DNA of 64,000 bases from Bacillota bacterium (lineage in GTDB: Bacteria; Bacillota; UBA4882; UBA8346). Every line of letters begins with the position of its first letter. The stretch's first letter is position 1. The stretch lies in NCBI GenBank assembly GCA_023435565.1, contig JAEYRN010000100.1, forward strand, positions 48,322 through 112,321. The letters run 5' to 3'. The translations under genes and the position numbers were made by a program. Below are positions 54,123-63,080 of this stretch, one piece after another. The notes beneath the pieces were generated by a model. It worked only from the letters and a program-made list of their open reading frames with translations, was not told the DNA's origin and did not search any database.

Positions 54123-55427
54123 TCATGTTTGTGAATCAGTTGTATTAATATTTGGAGGGACGATTTGCCTTTGAAAAAAACCGAGCCAATTTAAAAAGCC
54201 GATACAGATGAGTAAGAATCCGATGGAGATGATATAAATCAAGTTAGGACTGATTTCATACAGGTAGCCGGAGGCGAATCCCAACACCGCGCAGAAGATG
54301 GACACCGCGGTATTGTGAATCGCATAAATTCCCGCCCTTTCCTTGCCGCCGGATACTTCCGCCAATAATGAATCGATAAAAGGTTTCGCCACTCCGAAAC
54401 CTAGGGCGAACAGGAAGACGCAGAGAACTGCTAAGTCGAACCGGCCCGGAGGAATGATAATAAAGGTGATGAGGGCTATTATTTGAAATAACATTCCTAT
54501 GGCCATGGAATTAAACCTCTTGAGATGGGGAAGGCGCGGCGTTAAAAAGGTAAAAACAAGCAACATAACGGCTGCGCTAACTCCGCCCAGGATGGAGATG
54601 GCCGATTTATCAAGATTCAAAACTTCGGTGAGAAAAGGAGCGTAATAAAGGCTTTGAAAAGTGCCAATTGGAATATAGGCGTTAAATAGGACACTAATAG
54701 TCAACGCTATGCATACCGACGGTTTTTTCATCAATGAAGGCAAGAGGCCAAAATCCAACCTCCACTCTTTTCTCGAAGGGGTTTGCCGGTGTTCCTTTCG
54801 TTCATCGAGTATTTCTCGTCCAATCCTAGTTTCTCGATAATAGTAGTGTCGCGATAAGATCATCGTGATCATGCTAAGAGTGGCGAAAGCCAATAAAACC
54901 TTTTCCCCGTTGACAATCCCTAATTTTCCGACTAAAATCCCGGCGAGCGGGGTAAAGATTCCCACCGAAATATTAATAGCGTTAATCAGATTATAAGCCG
55001 CTACTCGTTCCTGGGAACCGGCATCCTCAATCAACATTAGATTCCAGGATACCATCACTATTTTGCTGAAGCTATTAACGATTTGAGCCAAGGCGAACAT
55101 CCAGAAGTTGCCGGATATCAAATAAAGAAGCAGTGAACCGGGCCAGGAGATTAAGTCGAATATGAGAGTGGTCTTTTTTCGGCCGAGGCGGTCGGTGAAA
55201 AATCCGCCAAATGCCGATAAGATTATACTGGCGATGAATCCGACGGAGATTAAATAACCCAGTTGAGTGTCGGTGATTCCTTGTTCTTTCATATACAGAC
55301 TAAGATAGAAGGTATATAAGGTGTACGGAATACCCCATAAGGGTTCAAAAATTACGGAAATACGGGTATTGCCCTTTAAGGTTTTAAAAGAATGAACGAT
55401 ATGGGTGGATTTAATCTCTGATGCCAT
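54123..55427 (-). CDS. Major facilitator superfamily transporter
   Basis: A 434-residue transporter with about twelve hydrophobic helices. The MFS loop-2/3 signature appears as GGFFTDRLGRKKTTL. The central cytoplasmic loop is long (DERKEHRQTPSRKEWRL). The ATG at 55427 follows AAGGAGACAACATCA; that region overlaps the end of the deoR-type gene by 17 bases, so the two form an operon. The substrate is unknown; DeoR neighbours often go with sugars or nucleosides. Confidence 0.88.
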   Translation of the reverse strand: MASEIKSTHIVHSFKTLKGNTRISVIFEPLWGIPYTLYTFYLSLYMKEQGITDTQLGYLISVGFIASIILSAFGGFFTDRLGRKKTTLIFDLISWPGSLLLYLISGNFWMFALAQIVNSFSKIVMVSWNLMLIEDAGSQERVAAYNLINAINISVGIFTPLAGILVGKLGIVNGEKVLLAFATLSMITMILSRHYYYRETRIGREILDERKEHRQTPSRKEWRLDFGLLPSLMKKPSVCIALTISVLFNAYIPIGTFQSLYYAPFLTEVLNLDKSAISILGGVSAAVMLLVFTFLTPRLPHLKRFNSMAIGMLFQIIALITFIIIPPGRFDLAVLCVFLFALGFGVAKPFIDSLLAEVSGGKERAGIYAIHNTAVSIFCAVLGFASGYLYEISPNLIYIISIGFLLICIGFLNWLGFFQRQIVPPNINTTDSQT

Positions 55428-56211
55428 TGATGTTGTCTCCTTCCGGTACAATTATTAATCCGTCATTGATTCGTTCTTGTAATTGCAAAAGGATTTCCTT
55501 TTCTATGCCTTGATCGGTAATGCATTGATGGTCTTTTTCGAGAGGGCCGATTTTGGCCAAAGAGCGCTGCCCGAACTTGCTGCTGTCGGCAAGGATGAAT
55601 ACTTCCCGGGCCGCTTTGACCATGGTCCTTTTAAGCTCCGCTTCATCGAAGGAGGTGCTCCAGAGATCGAGTTCCACGGAGATACTGCAAGGCCCGATAA
55701 ATGTCTTATCGACAGCGATGTTTTGTAACATATGCAAGCTTTCAATACCGGCGGTACCTGCACGGTCATAATCAATCATGCCGCCGATGATAAACAGTTT
55801 GGCGTCTTGGAGGTTTTGGATGACGTTATGAGCGATAATAATGGAATTGGTGACAATAGTCAGTCCTTTGACCTCAGTTAACCAGGGGACTAGGGCATTG
55901 ACGGTTGAGGATGAGTCCAAAAGAATTGCATCCCGGTCCTGTACCAAGGAAGCGGCCATTTTGGCGATGTCCGCTTTGAGTTTCGGATTTAGTTCTTCCC
56001 GATCTTGGAAACTAGCAATCTCGCTTACTTTACTCGGAAGGATGGCCCCGCCGTAAGTCCGTTTTACCAAGCCCTTCTCTTCCATCAACCGCAGATCCCG
56101 GCGGGCGGAATCCTCCGAAATTTGAAAGGTTTTGCTGAGTTCCGCCACCTCTACCCGGCCTTTTTCCTTAATCAAGGCTAGAATGTGACGATGTCTTTCT
56201 TCAATGAACAT
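55411..56211 (-). CDS. DeoR-family transcriptional regulator
   Basis: A 266-residue regulator. The N-terminal DeoR helix-turn-helix (RHRHILALIKEKGRVEVAELSK, then SEDSARRDLRLMEEKGLVKRTYGGA) is followed by the sugar-phosphate-binding domain (DRDAILLDSSSTV, VTNSI, GPCSIS, ILADSSKFG). It is first in an operon with the MFS transporter and probably responds to a phosphorylated sugar related to the transporter's cargo. Confidence 0.93.
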   Translation of the reverse strand: MFIEERHRHILALIKEKGRVEVAELSKTFQISEDSARRDLRLMEEKGLVKRTYGGAILPSKVSEIASFQDREELNPKLKADIAKMAASLVQDRDAILLDSSSTVNALVPWLTEVKGLTIVTNSIIIAHNVIQNLQDAKLFIIGGMIDYDRAGTAGIESLHMLQNIAVDKTFIGPCSISVELDLWSTSFDEAELKRTMVKAAREVFILADSSKFGQRSLAKIGPLEKDHQCITDQGIEKEILLQLQERINDGLIIVPEGDNINGIRD

Positions 56212-56383
56212 ATTTGCGATTAACCCTTTCCGAAATATTAAATTTTATTCCGATTTATTCCTGTTTGTTTATATTTTATCCGGATTGGAGTTGGTTGTCA
56301 AGGGGCCATGTGGTGGGTAATGGTCCGGTTGGTTGATTGGGGGATTAGATTTTCCGATTTCCTTTATTTTGAGAATGATAAAA

Positions 56384-56414
56384 AAAGCCCGGACCAAGTG
56401 GGTCCGGGCTTTAG
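56384..56414 (-). terminator. Strong intrinsic terminator
   Basis: AAAGCCCGGACC (56384-56395) and its complement (56401-56412) with a five-base loop. On the minus strand it is followed by TTTTTT, so it ends the lipoprotein transcript. Confidence 0.88.
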
Positions 56415-56428
56415 ATCTAACATCATAA

Positions 56429-56875
56429 TTATTCTGCGGCGGAAAGGGTTAAAGGCGCCACGGTAAGGACAGTATCATCCGTAATAGAGGTAACAACACC
56501 ATCACTTATTGTAATCTTTCCATCTTTTTTGACCATAGTTCCCTTCATTTTTGCTTCCCATTTTGCAATTGAATAAGTATAATTGGCAGTAACAAAATTA
56601 CCGTTTTTATCGCATGTACCTTTAAGTGTGGCTGTCCCACAACCCCATTTTACGGGATCGCTTTCAATGGTACCGCCTGCGTTCCCATCTTCGTCGATGG
56701 TAACCGATATCGTTCCACAATCCCATTCGCCGTCTTTATCACCGACTGAGTAATTCCCCGTCCATGTTCCCTTAAAGGGGTTATCGTCATCGTCGCTTCC
56801 GCCGCCTCCGCCACCGCATCCGGCTAGCAGGGCCGAAGCAAGTACTAATAGTAATACGATTAGTTTTTTAGACAT
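56429..56875 (-). CDS. Lipoprotein of unknown function
   Basis: A 148-residue secreted lipoprotein. The signal peptide ends in a lipobox LLAGC (Cys20), followed by a glycine run and an Asp run as a linker. The mature domain is a small beta-sandwich-like sequence with repeated Gly-Thr motifs (GTWTGNYSVGDKDG, GGTIESD, KMKGTMVKK) and three cysteines. AGGAGGATGCTAG precedes the ATG. It has its own terminator. Function not recognised. Confidence 0.8.
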   Translation of the reverse strand: MSKKLIVLLLVLASALLAGCGGGGGGSDDDDNPFKGTWTGNYSVGDKDGEWDCGTISVTIDEDGNAGGTIESDPVKWGCGTATLKGTCDKNGNFVTANYTYSIAKWEAKMKGTMVKKDGKITISDGVVTSITDDTVLTVAPLTLSAAE

Positions 56876-56975
56876 CTAGCATCCTCCTATTTTTAATTGT
56901 GAACAATTTGAGATTATTTATCATAAAATTATCCTATTTAATTTTAATATTAAAAAAGTGAAAACGCAGATGATA

Positions 56976-57026
56976 TTTGTCATTTTAGGCAAGTAATTTG
57001 TCATTGCAAAACATGACATTTGTCAT
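56976..57026. promoter_or_regulatory. Three phased TTTGTCAT sites
   Basis: TTTGTCAT occurs at 56976, 56997 and 57019, spaced 21 and 22 bases, about two helical turns. The third is part of the palindrome ATGACATTTGTCAT (57013-57026). They lie between the divergent lipoprotein (56875) and barrel-like gene (57174), so a cooperative regulator of one or both is likely. Confidence 0.5.
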
Positions 57027-57173
57027 GCGAGAGTACTTGTGGGTATTGTTTTCAATTCCACAGATTGAGTTGACTTGGGCTTTTTAGGTTTTTAGCAGGG
57101 GAATACAATGTTTTAAAGAAAAATTGATTTTTAGTCGATTAAATAATTGGATCAAATTAGGAAAGGTGAGGTT

Positions 57174-57998
57174 ATGAAATATCATACCTACGGAAGAATT
57201 TCGGTAATATTTATTATCATAATATCTCTTTTAATAATGACTCCTCTTACCGCCGCCTCAGAATTGGATGACTTTGAAACCGCGGCCACAACCGAAAATG
57301 ATGAGCAAAAATCAGATAATGAAGAAGATGAAGAAGATGAGAATGAAGATGACGACGAGGATTGTAATTTTTTTCTTGATATTTGTGAATGGATTATTGA
57401 AGTAGCCGTTGAAGTATTTTCTATAGTAATTCATGATGGAGCTAAAATGAGCTTAGCGAGGGTGGACGAGTCGACGGAGACCGATTCGTCGAAGATTGAA
57501 ATTCGTCAGACCGGAGAACCGACTTTACCTTTTTTCCAATATGAACATAAATATCTTAGAGTAAGTTCCGATATTAGCGCCAGGGACGATAGTCTGGAGG
57601 TTGGTTACGGACCCTATGGTTTTAATTGCCGACACACCGATTATTGCGAAGAAAACCCCAGTGATGAATTGAGTTTAACCCAATATCATTTTTTACTTCG
57701 AATCTCGGCGAATGATTCCCGGGAGTATGGGATAGGAATCGGGAGATTATATATGCGTGGGAATGAAGATAATTCAGGCTTTTCGATTACCTTCCCAGTG
57801 AAGATTTATCCGAGTGAATCTTTTGGAATAAGAATTAAGCCTACATACAGTTGGATTAACGGCAACGCTATTGATGAGTATGATCTATCGGTTGCTTATA
57901 CTAAAAGATACGGCTCTTTGCAATTGGGGTACCGTTTTCTTGAGGCGGATGATGAGGATCTGAATGGGTCGTATGTTGGTTTTGCGGTGCATTATTAG
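57174..57998 (+). CDS. Secreted protein with acidic linker and barrel-like C-terminus
   Basis: A 274-residue protein. After a signal peptide (VIFIIIISLLIMTPLTAAS) comes a very acidic Asp/Glu stretch of about 35 residues. Then follows a Cys-containing helical patch (FFLDICEWIIEVAVEVF) and about 160 residues of alternating polar/hydrophobic strands ending YVGFAVHY. The strand pattern with a C-terminal aromatic residue is what outer-membrane beta-barrels show. Such a protein would imply a diderm envelope; a soluble beta domain is possible instead. The ATG at 57174 follows GAAAGGTGAGGTT. The stop is directly followed by a palindromic repeat. Confidence 0.65.
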   Translation: MKYHTYGRISVIFIIIISLLIMTPLTAASELDDFETAATTENDEQKSDNEEDEEDENEDDDEDCNFFLDICEWIIEVAVEVFSIVIHDGAKMSLARVDESTETDSSKIEIRQTGEPTLPFFQYEHKYLRVSSDISARDDSLEVGYGPYGFNCRHTDYCEENPSDELSLTQYHFLLRISANDSREYGIGIGRLYMRGNEDNSGFSITFPVKIYPSESFGIRIKPTYSWINGNAIDEYDLSVAYTKRYGSLQLGYRFLEADDEDLNGSYVGFAVHY

Positions 57999-58080
57999 AT
58001 AGTCGTCCACGTCAACATCCTGTTGACCCACATTATAAACTGAAAAGTTGACGTGGATCGACAAGCATCGATAGCATTTT
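57999..58080. repeat. Long copy of the TCGTCCA palindromic element
   Basis: Outer arms GTCGTCCACGTCAAC and GTTGACGTGGATCGAC enclose an inner hairpin GTCAACATCCTGTTGAC and about 20 bases. The tail GCATCGATAGCATTTT matches the copy at 39258. It starts directly after a stop codon. Confidence 0.75.
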
Positions 58081-58160
58081 CTAAGTAGTTAAGGGTTACG
58101 ATTTCCGTGTTATGCGTGTGAATCTGGGGGTTTTTTTAAGATTATTAATATTTTATTAGA

Positions 58161-58191
58161 TTCTCTGCTTTGATGAAGTGGGGGATTTTTT
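58161..58191 (+). terminator. Repeated terminator, copy 1
   Basis: TTCTCTGCTTTGATGAAGTGGG and a T-run. The stem uses G-T pairs. Close copies occur at 60981, 62891 and 63791, always ahead of or after genes in this end of the window. Confidence 0.6.
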
Positions 58192-58217
58192 ATAATTCAA
58201 TCTTCGATTGGTGTTTG

Positions 58218-58605
58218 TTTGGCTCTGATCGTCCACGGTTTCGTCGGCGAGTTCTTTTTTATTGACAAAAAAGAACCAAAAAGTCACCGGAACCAGCGTG
58301 GTTCCGGACCTCCTGCAATAGCTCCGGTTCATCCATGAACCTTCGAAGGTAAGGCTTGCGCCATTTTGGTAGGACTCCTGCATCGTGCAGTCGTCTTTAG
58401 GGTTAGCTTAATATGCCGACGGCGTAGAACTTCCTGTTCTCGTGCCGCGCGGGCTACATCCATGTAGCCCGGTATTTTTTTGTTAGAGGTTAATGAGTGG
58501 CGGTAAATCCGGCGCGGGTTGGATAGCATGGATGTATCAAAGCGGTAGGCGGAGTAGGGATAGCCTGGTAGGCTGAGTATAGGAGATTCGAGGACTGTAT
58601 GGGTG
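58218..58605. repeat. Hairpin-array repeat, copy 1
   Basis: This ~390-base non-coding block contains successive small palindromes: GTTCTTTTTT/AAAAAAGAAC (58251-58276), CCGGAACC/GGTTCCGG (58287-58307), GGTTCAT-CC-ATGAACC, CTGCA-TCG-TGCAG, GAAC-TTCCT-GTTC and GGGCTACAT-CC-ATGTAGCCC. The order and spacers match copies at 61050 and 63852, while several stems differ by compensating changes. The tail (GGTAAATCC, GGTTGGATAGC, ATGTATCAAAG) is shared with copy 2. ORFs through it look spurious. Confidence 0.8.
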
Positions 58606-58663
58606 GCTGAAAGGAGGCATTAAAAGATAATCCCGGCTGTGGGGGGCCGGGATTGATGGGGTA

Positions 58664-60025
58664 TTATAGTTCCAAGGTTACCTCGTTATCGGCTGGCAGA
58701 GAGTCATTGAGCAGTGAGTAGGCAATATTGCCGAACATTTGGGTTAGGGGATCGGGTGATGCTTGAAGTGCGGAAATAATGTTGCCTATCATGGCGTCAG
58801 ATGTCTCATCGCCGATATAGTGGGCTCTTAAGGCGGTTGTTGCCAGGTCCAGCATGGTGAAGGATGGCGCCAGTTGGGTTGCGGCCAGTTGTTTTGCCGC
58901 AGCGGCGGCTTCATTAGCTGGTATACCTTGTTTTATCAATAAACCGGTCAAGACTTGGGGGACTACCTGGGATAAACCGGCGTTCAAAAAATCTGCGGCG
59001 TAGGTAGGGAAAGGTTTCCCTTGAGTGTCATAGTTGATAGTTTGAATAGTTTTGGTCTTGATATCCATTCGGGCGTTAGTGAGGTTGATTATCCGGTAGG
59101 GGCAGGGATAGGTCACCAGCGAACCGGTTTCAATATCGTAAATGGTATTATTATTTGGTGTTTGTTTTTGGATAATGTCCTGGGCATGGAAATGTCCGGT
59201 GAAGACCACCTTCATTCCCAAGTCGGCAAACTCGGTGGAGATATTCTCCCAATCTTCGATGACGAATTCACTGAACAAGGCTTTTTCCATACTAAAATGG
59301 GGCATTAATCCATGGTGCATCATGCCGATTATTTGTTTATTGCAGACTTTGGCCTGTTTTATCTGGCCTTTGATCCAGTCAAGGGTTTGGGGTTTTAAAC
59401 CTGAGTGGGTTGTCGGCGCATCATTGAGGAGGTTATCCTCATAGGAGCAGGAATCAATGGCGATAATCCGGAGACCGGATATGGGTTCAACCACGTAGCT
59501 TAAGGAATAGGGGTCTCTGGCAATCGCTTGGCGATAACCGTAGTTATGATAAATTTTCACAAACTCAACCGGTGTGATGTGTTTTACCGGGATTGTACTA
59601 GCACCGTCGTATTTGACGGCATGGGGATTATTAATGTCATGGTTTCCGGGAACAACAAAAACAGCTTTTCCCGCTTTTTTTAATTGTTTCAAATAGGAGG
59701 CGACTTGCATGTGGGACAGCCATTCGCCGTCTTTGGTAAGGTCGCCGGTGATCAACACAATTTGGGCATCGGTCCTTCTAATAGAGTCAATTGCCCTGCT
59801 TAAAATGGCCTTGCTTTCCGCCAAGAGTTTGCGGTCTTGGGCCAAATAAGAGCTGAAGGCGGTTCCTTCGGAAACATATTGGGGGGCAAAATAATGGGGG
59901 TCTGAGAAGACCGCAAGTTTGATTCGTTCTGGATTACAACAATGAGTTTGAACTGAGGAAACCGATAAAATCATGACTAGTAATGCTAAGGAAAGAAATA
60001 GGAGTAATCGAGCTTTTTTAAACAT
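58664..60025 (-). CDS. Secreted calcineurin-like metallophosphoesterase
   Basis: A 453-residue exported phosphoesterase. The signal peptide is LLLFLSLALLVMILSVSS. Metal motifs run in order FSDPHYF, ITGDLTKDGEW, VPGNHDINN, MMHHGLM and FTGHFHAQD, all intact. The C-terminal ~130 residues are helical (about half Ala/Leu) and may be a cap or substrate domain. The ATG follows TGGAGGTTGATTAA. The substrate (nucleotide, phospholipid or cell-wall phosphate) cannot be told. It is monocistronic. Confidence 0.9.
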   Translation of the reverse strand: MFKKARLLLFLSLALLVMILSVSSVQTHCCNPERIKLAVFSDPHYFAPQYVSEGTAFSSYLAQDRKLLAESKAILSRAIDSIRRTDAQIVLITGDLTKDGEWLSHMQVASYLKQLKKAGKAVFVVPGNHDINNPHAVKYDGASTIPVKHITPVEFVKIYHNYGYRQAIARDPYSLSYVVEPISGLRIIAIDSCSYEDNLLNDAPTTHSGLKPQTLDWIKGQIKQAKVCNKQIIGMMHHGLMPHFSMEKALFSEFVIEDWENISTEFADLGMKVVFTGHFHAQDIIQKQTPNNNTIYDIETGSLVTYPCPYRIINLTNARMDIKTKTIQTINYDTQGKPFPTYAADFLNAGLSQVVPQVLTGLLIKQGIPANEAAAAAKQLAATQLAPSFTMLDLATTALRAHYIGDETSDAMIGNIISALQASPDPLTQMFGNIAYSLLNDSLPADNEVTLEL

Positions 60026-60267
60026 TTAATCAACCTCCATTTTTAATTTCCTACATCTTTCCACTATTTTACTATAAGTTACAAAGGGATACAATAATTG
60101 GTTGATGATTATGTCCATTCATTTAATAAAAAATAATAGTTGCAGGTTAAATTGAAAAGAAATATAATATAACATAGAAACCAAGAAACCAAGAAATATA
60201 AAAACCAAGAACAAATGCCTTGGAAGTAAAAAAATTTGGATATAAACCGGAGGGGGGGTCATATAAT

Positions 60268-60654
60268 ATGGCTATAGGGAATGTCGCACCGTTAGAAAGG
60301 GTAAATATGCAAAAAAGAAGGATTAACGTTTCATCGAAAAGGCAGATAACGATCCCTTTGCAGTTTTTTAATGAGTTAGGGATCGAGTCCGAAGTCGAGT
60401 GTTTTATTAAGGACGGCGCTTTGGTAATCCGACCCGTAACGGATACCTCCGGGGGAACGTTTGCTTTGGAAATACTGGATGATCTTGTGAAACAAGGATT
60501 ACAAGGCCCGGAACTCGTCGCCAAGTTTAAGGAGCTTAACGGGAAAGTACGGCCGGCGGTTGAGAAAATGATTAAGGAAGCGGACGATTTGGCCGGAAAG
60601 ATGAAAGACGACGGGAGCGGGAAGGTAAGAGAAATATTTGGCGCGGAGGAGTAA
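60268..60654 (+). CDS. AbrB/MazE-type antitoxin
   Basis: About 128 residues. An N-terminal swapped-hairpin DNA-binding domain is visible (RRINVSSKRQITIPLQFFNELGI, then VECFIKDGALVIRPV), followed by a helical, charged tail that would bind the toxin. The ATG at 60268 follows GGAGGGGGGG; an earlier in-frame start precedes that site. The toxin gene starts one base after the stop, so the pair is an operon, probably autoregulated through the AbrB domain. Confidence 0.82.
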   Translation: MAIGNVAPLERVNMQKRRINVSSKRQITIPLQFFNELGIESEVECFIKDGALVIRPVTDTSGGTFALEILDDLVKQGLQGPELVAKFKELNGKVRPAVEKMIKEADDLAGKMKDDGSGKVREIFGAEE

Positions 60655-60655
60655 T

Positions 60656-60949
60656 ATGCACTCAATCGAATTTTTACCTCCCGCCGAACGCTATTTTAAA
60701 AAGATCAAGGAAAAAGGCTTGAAAGAATCATTCCACGCTGCCATCAATCAAATACGGAAGGATCCATATTCCGGGGTGGCAAAGAAGGGCGACCTTGCTG
60801 GGATTTATGGATATGACCTTTACTACCGGGGCGTTAATTATGAGATTGCCTACCGGATAGTTGTCAGGGACGACGGTTTGGTAGTGGTGGTAATCATGGC
60901 GGGAACCAGGGAGAATTTTTATGAACAGTTGAAGCATTATTTAGTTTAG
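60656..60949 (+). CDS. RelE/ParE-family toxin
   Basis: A 97-residue basic protein with the RelE fold order: IEFLPPAERYFKKIKEKG helix, IRKDPYSGVAKKGDLAG, YYRGVNYEIAYRIV and VVVIMAGTRENFYEQL. The ATG at 60656 follows GGAGGAG of the antitoxin end. Paired with an AbrB-type antitoxin, it is a type II toxin-antitoxin module. Whether it cleaves mRNA (RelE) or targets gyrase (ParE) is not decided here. Confidence 0.85.
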   Translation: MHSIEFLPPAERYFKKIKEKGLKESFHAAINQIRKDPYSGVAKKGDLAGIYGYDLYYRGVNYEIAYRIVVRDDGLVVVVIMAGTRENFYEQLKHYLV

Positions 60950-60980
60950 GGTGATTGATGGGTAAAAGGGTTTTGAAAAA

Positions 60981-61012
60981 TTCTCTGCTTTAGTAAAGTA
61001 GGGGATTTTTTA
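60981..61012 (+). terminator. Repeated terminator, copy 2
   Basis: TTCTCTGCTTTAGTAAAGTAGG then GGATTTTTT. It follows the toxin stop by 31 bases and introduces hairpin-array copy 2. Confidence 0.7.
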
Positions 61013-61049
61013 TTTTCTGACTTCTAACTTCACTCTTCAAACTTCTTTG

Positions 61050-61645
61050 GGTCCACTGTTCCGGCGGCGTGTGACTTTTTGAGCGACCAAAAAGTCACCA
61101 AAAAGTCGCCGGACTCGGTCTTTCCCATCCATGGGGCCTCGTCTTGTGGACATCCTGTCCCATAGAACCAGCGTGGTTCCGGTCCTCCTGCAATAGCTCC
61201 CGCCGCTACCGGACATCCATGTCCTCTCGCTTTTTCGTCCCATCCTGGGACACACATCCCTGACACTCCGATGGAATGCTTCGCGATTTAAATTAGACGG
61301 TCACCTCCTTTGACCGTCTTCAGGGTTGTTATATTGGGCCGACGGCGTAGAACTTCCTGTTCTCGTGCCGCGCGGTCTACATCCATGTAGCCCGGTTTAT
61401 TGTTAGAGGTTAGTGAATGGCGGTAAATCCCGGCAAGGATGGCGGGGGGCGGGTTGGATAGCTTCCGTTTGGATTCTTAACTTAAGATAATATAATGGGC
61501 CAAAATAATTGGGTTTAGAATTTTTTGGACATTATCCAGTTCAAAAAGAATGCAAAAAGGTGTGGGTGGATGTATCAAAGTCGGCGGGGGAGTAGGAATG
61601 GGCTGGTAGGCTGGGAAAACCAGGTTCGAGGAGTATGGAGAATTT
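61050..61645. repeat. Hairpin-array repeat, copy 2 (with an internal insertion)
   Basis: Ordered palindromes: GTGACTTTTT/AAAAAGTCAC (from 61071), CCCAT-CC-ATGGG (61124-61135), GGACA-TCC-TGTCC (61148-61160), GAACC/GGTTC, GGACAT-CC-ATGTCC (61211-61224), CCCA-TCC-TGGG, GACGGTCA/TGACCGTC (61296-61318), GAAC-TTCCT-GTTC and CTACAT-CC-ATGTAG (61377-61390). After GGTTGGATAGC it carries about 100 extra bases relative to copy 1 before the shared ATGTATCAAAG tail. No convincing gene lies in 60950-61821. Confidence 0.8.
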
Positions 61646-61821
61646 GTGTTGAAAAAGGTGTTTACCACGGCGGTTTTAGGGTTTGTTGCAGGAAAAGCCG
61701 GGATGAGATGGAAATAACATTATAGAATGGGTTTATCAGGGATTTAATGAATTGCGATATATCGTGAGCGATATTTATTAGCCGCTTGTCTGAAGAATAT
61801 GTTATTGTTCGGAGGAATCTA

Positions 61822-62886
61822 ATGAAGAAGTTAGTTTGGTATATAATGATGGCGTTTTTGTTGTTTGGAACTCAAGGTTGGGCGGAGGATGAATACCAAC
61901 GGAAGATGTTTCAATATTTGGCTGAGGGGTTGGATTCTTGTAATGCTTGGAACGGTAACTATCGAAAGTTTTATGATTATGTCAAAGAGCAACATTATAA
62001 AAGTGAATCTTTTCGACGGTTTGAAAAGAAGGCGGGATGGAAGGTAGCGTTTATAGAAGATGGGGGTTATTGTCACTTTGGAATCAATGATGATTCGTTG
62101 AATATAAAAAAGTTGCCGCTTTATCCGATCTTTGAAGATCATACCGCCATAATTGTCTCTTTTGAAAAGAAATCGGAACTGAATTATTTGCAGTTACCGG
62201 GTTTCTTAAGGGCATATTATGAAAAGGTTGAGAATGAAGTTAATTTAAGATACCAACAAAACAAAGGCAACCATAAAATAATCAATATGGATATGTTTGA
62301 TGTATCAATCGAGGTTAATCTGTTACAAAAAGATATTCCTTTATTTTTCAAAGAAAGGATCTGGCTATACTCTAAAAATGGTTATACTGAGGCCGATGTT
62401 CTGTCAATGGATTTCAGGACTCTTTGTCCCTATGGATTTTATCAAATCACTATGGACCTGAAAAAAACAGCTCAAGCTCCGGTGTTTGCGTTTCAAGCCG
62501 ATGAGGAGGAAGAACTACCGGTAATTATTAACCCGCGGCTAGATTTGTCGAAACTGCCGTTTGATCTAGGAAACAAGGAAGTATTCATCGCTCCGGTTGA
62601 TAAGGAAGGAAAGCGGATCTTTATCGGGTCAAATAATAATACTACTTGTGAGTTTTATTTGATATGGGATACTATCAAACGAAAAATTGTCTATTTAAGT
62701 ATGAGTTCCGGGTATTGCCTGGGGAATGAACCAAGGGTTTTAAATCAAAATTATTTATTAAAGTACAAAGGCAATTATTATATTTTGCGATATTCCCAGA
62801 TCAGGAGATATGCTGAGGTTTTATATTTTAAAGGATCGAAAATGACCCGGGTTTATCATGCTGATATGACTGCGCCGGAGATATGA
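61822..62886 (+). CDS. Secreted protein of unknown function
   Basis: About 354 residues from the ATG at 61822 (CGGAGGAATCTA upstream), which begins a signal peptide (KKLVWYIMMAFLLFGTQGWAE). The mature protein is soluble, with a Tyr/Lys-rich N-terminal half, a beta-rich centre (PVIINPRLDLSKLPF, VFIAPVDKEGKRIFIG) and a final domain (YLIWDTIKRKIVYLSM...). Four or five cysteines are scattered. No family recognised. It is flanked by repeated terminators. Confidence 0.75.
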   Translation: MKKLVWYIMMAFLLFGTQGWAEDEYQRKMFQYLAEGLDSCNAWNGNYRKFYDYVKEQHYKSESFRRFEKKAGWKVAFIEDGGYCHFGINDDSLNIKKLPLYPIFEDHTAIIVSFEKKSELNYLQLPGFLRAYYEKVENEVNLRYQQNKGNHKIINMDMFDVSIEVNLLQKDIPLFFKERIWLYSKNGYTEADVLSMDFRTLCPYGFYQITMDLKKTAQAPVFAFQADEEEELPVIINPRLDLSKLPFDLGNKEVFIAPVDKEGKRIFIGSNNNTTCEFYLIWDTIKRKIVYLSMSSGYCLGNEPRVLNQNYLLKYKGNYYILRYSQIRRYAEVLYFKGSKMTRVYHADMTAPEI

Positions 62887-62890
62887 GTGA

Positions 62891-62921
62891 TCCGCTACTT
62901 TGGTGAAGTGGGGGATTTTTT
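62891..62921 (+). terminator. Repeated terminator, copy 3
   Basis: TCCGCTACTTTGGTGAAGTGGG then GGATTTTTT, beginning four bases after the unknown secreted protein's stop. This copy is not followed by a hairpin array. Confidence 0.7.
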
Positions 62922-63080
62922 GTTGCGAATTATGGGATAAATTTCGAATTAATATTTATCCTTGCTAGTTTAATAAATCCAGTTTATACTTAAATTAGAA
63001 TAAAAATTAGTATTTAAATATGTAATTGTTTGTGTATAGGACGAGTTAAGTTTTAATATAATAAGAAAGGAGTTGTTAAT

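Noticed and set aside
61030..61725. ORFs of 60-80 residues inside the hairpin-array repeat
   Set aside because: Their frames are not conserved between array copies, while the palindromes are. Treated as non-coding.
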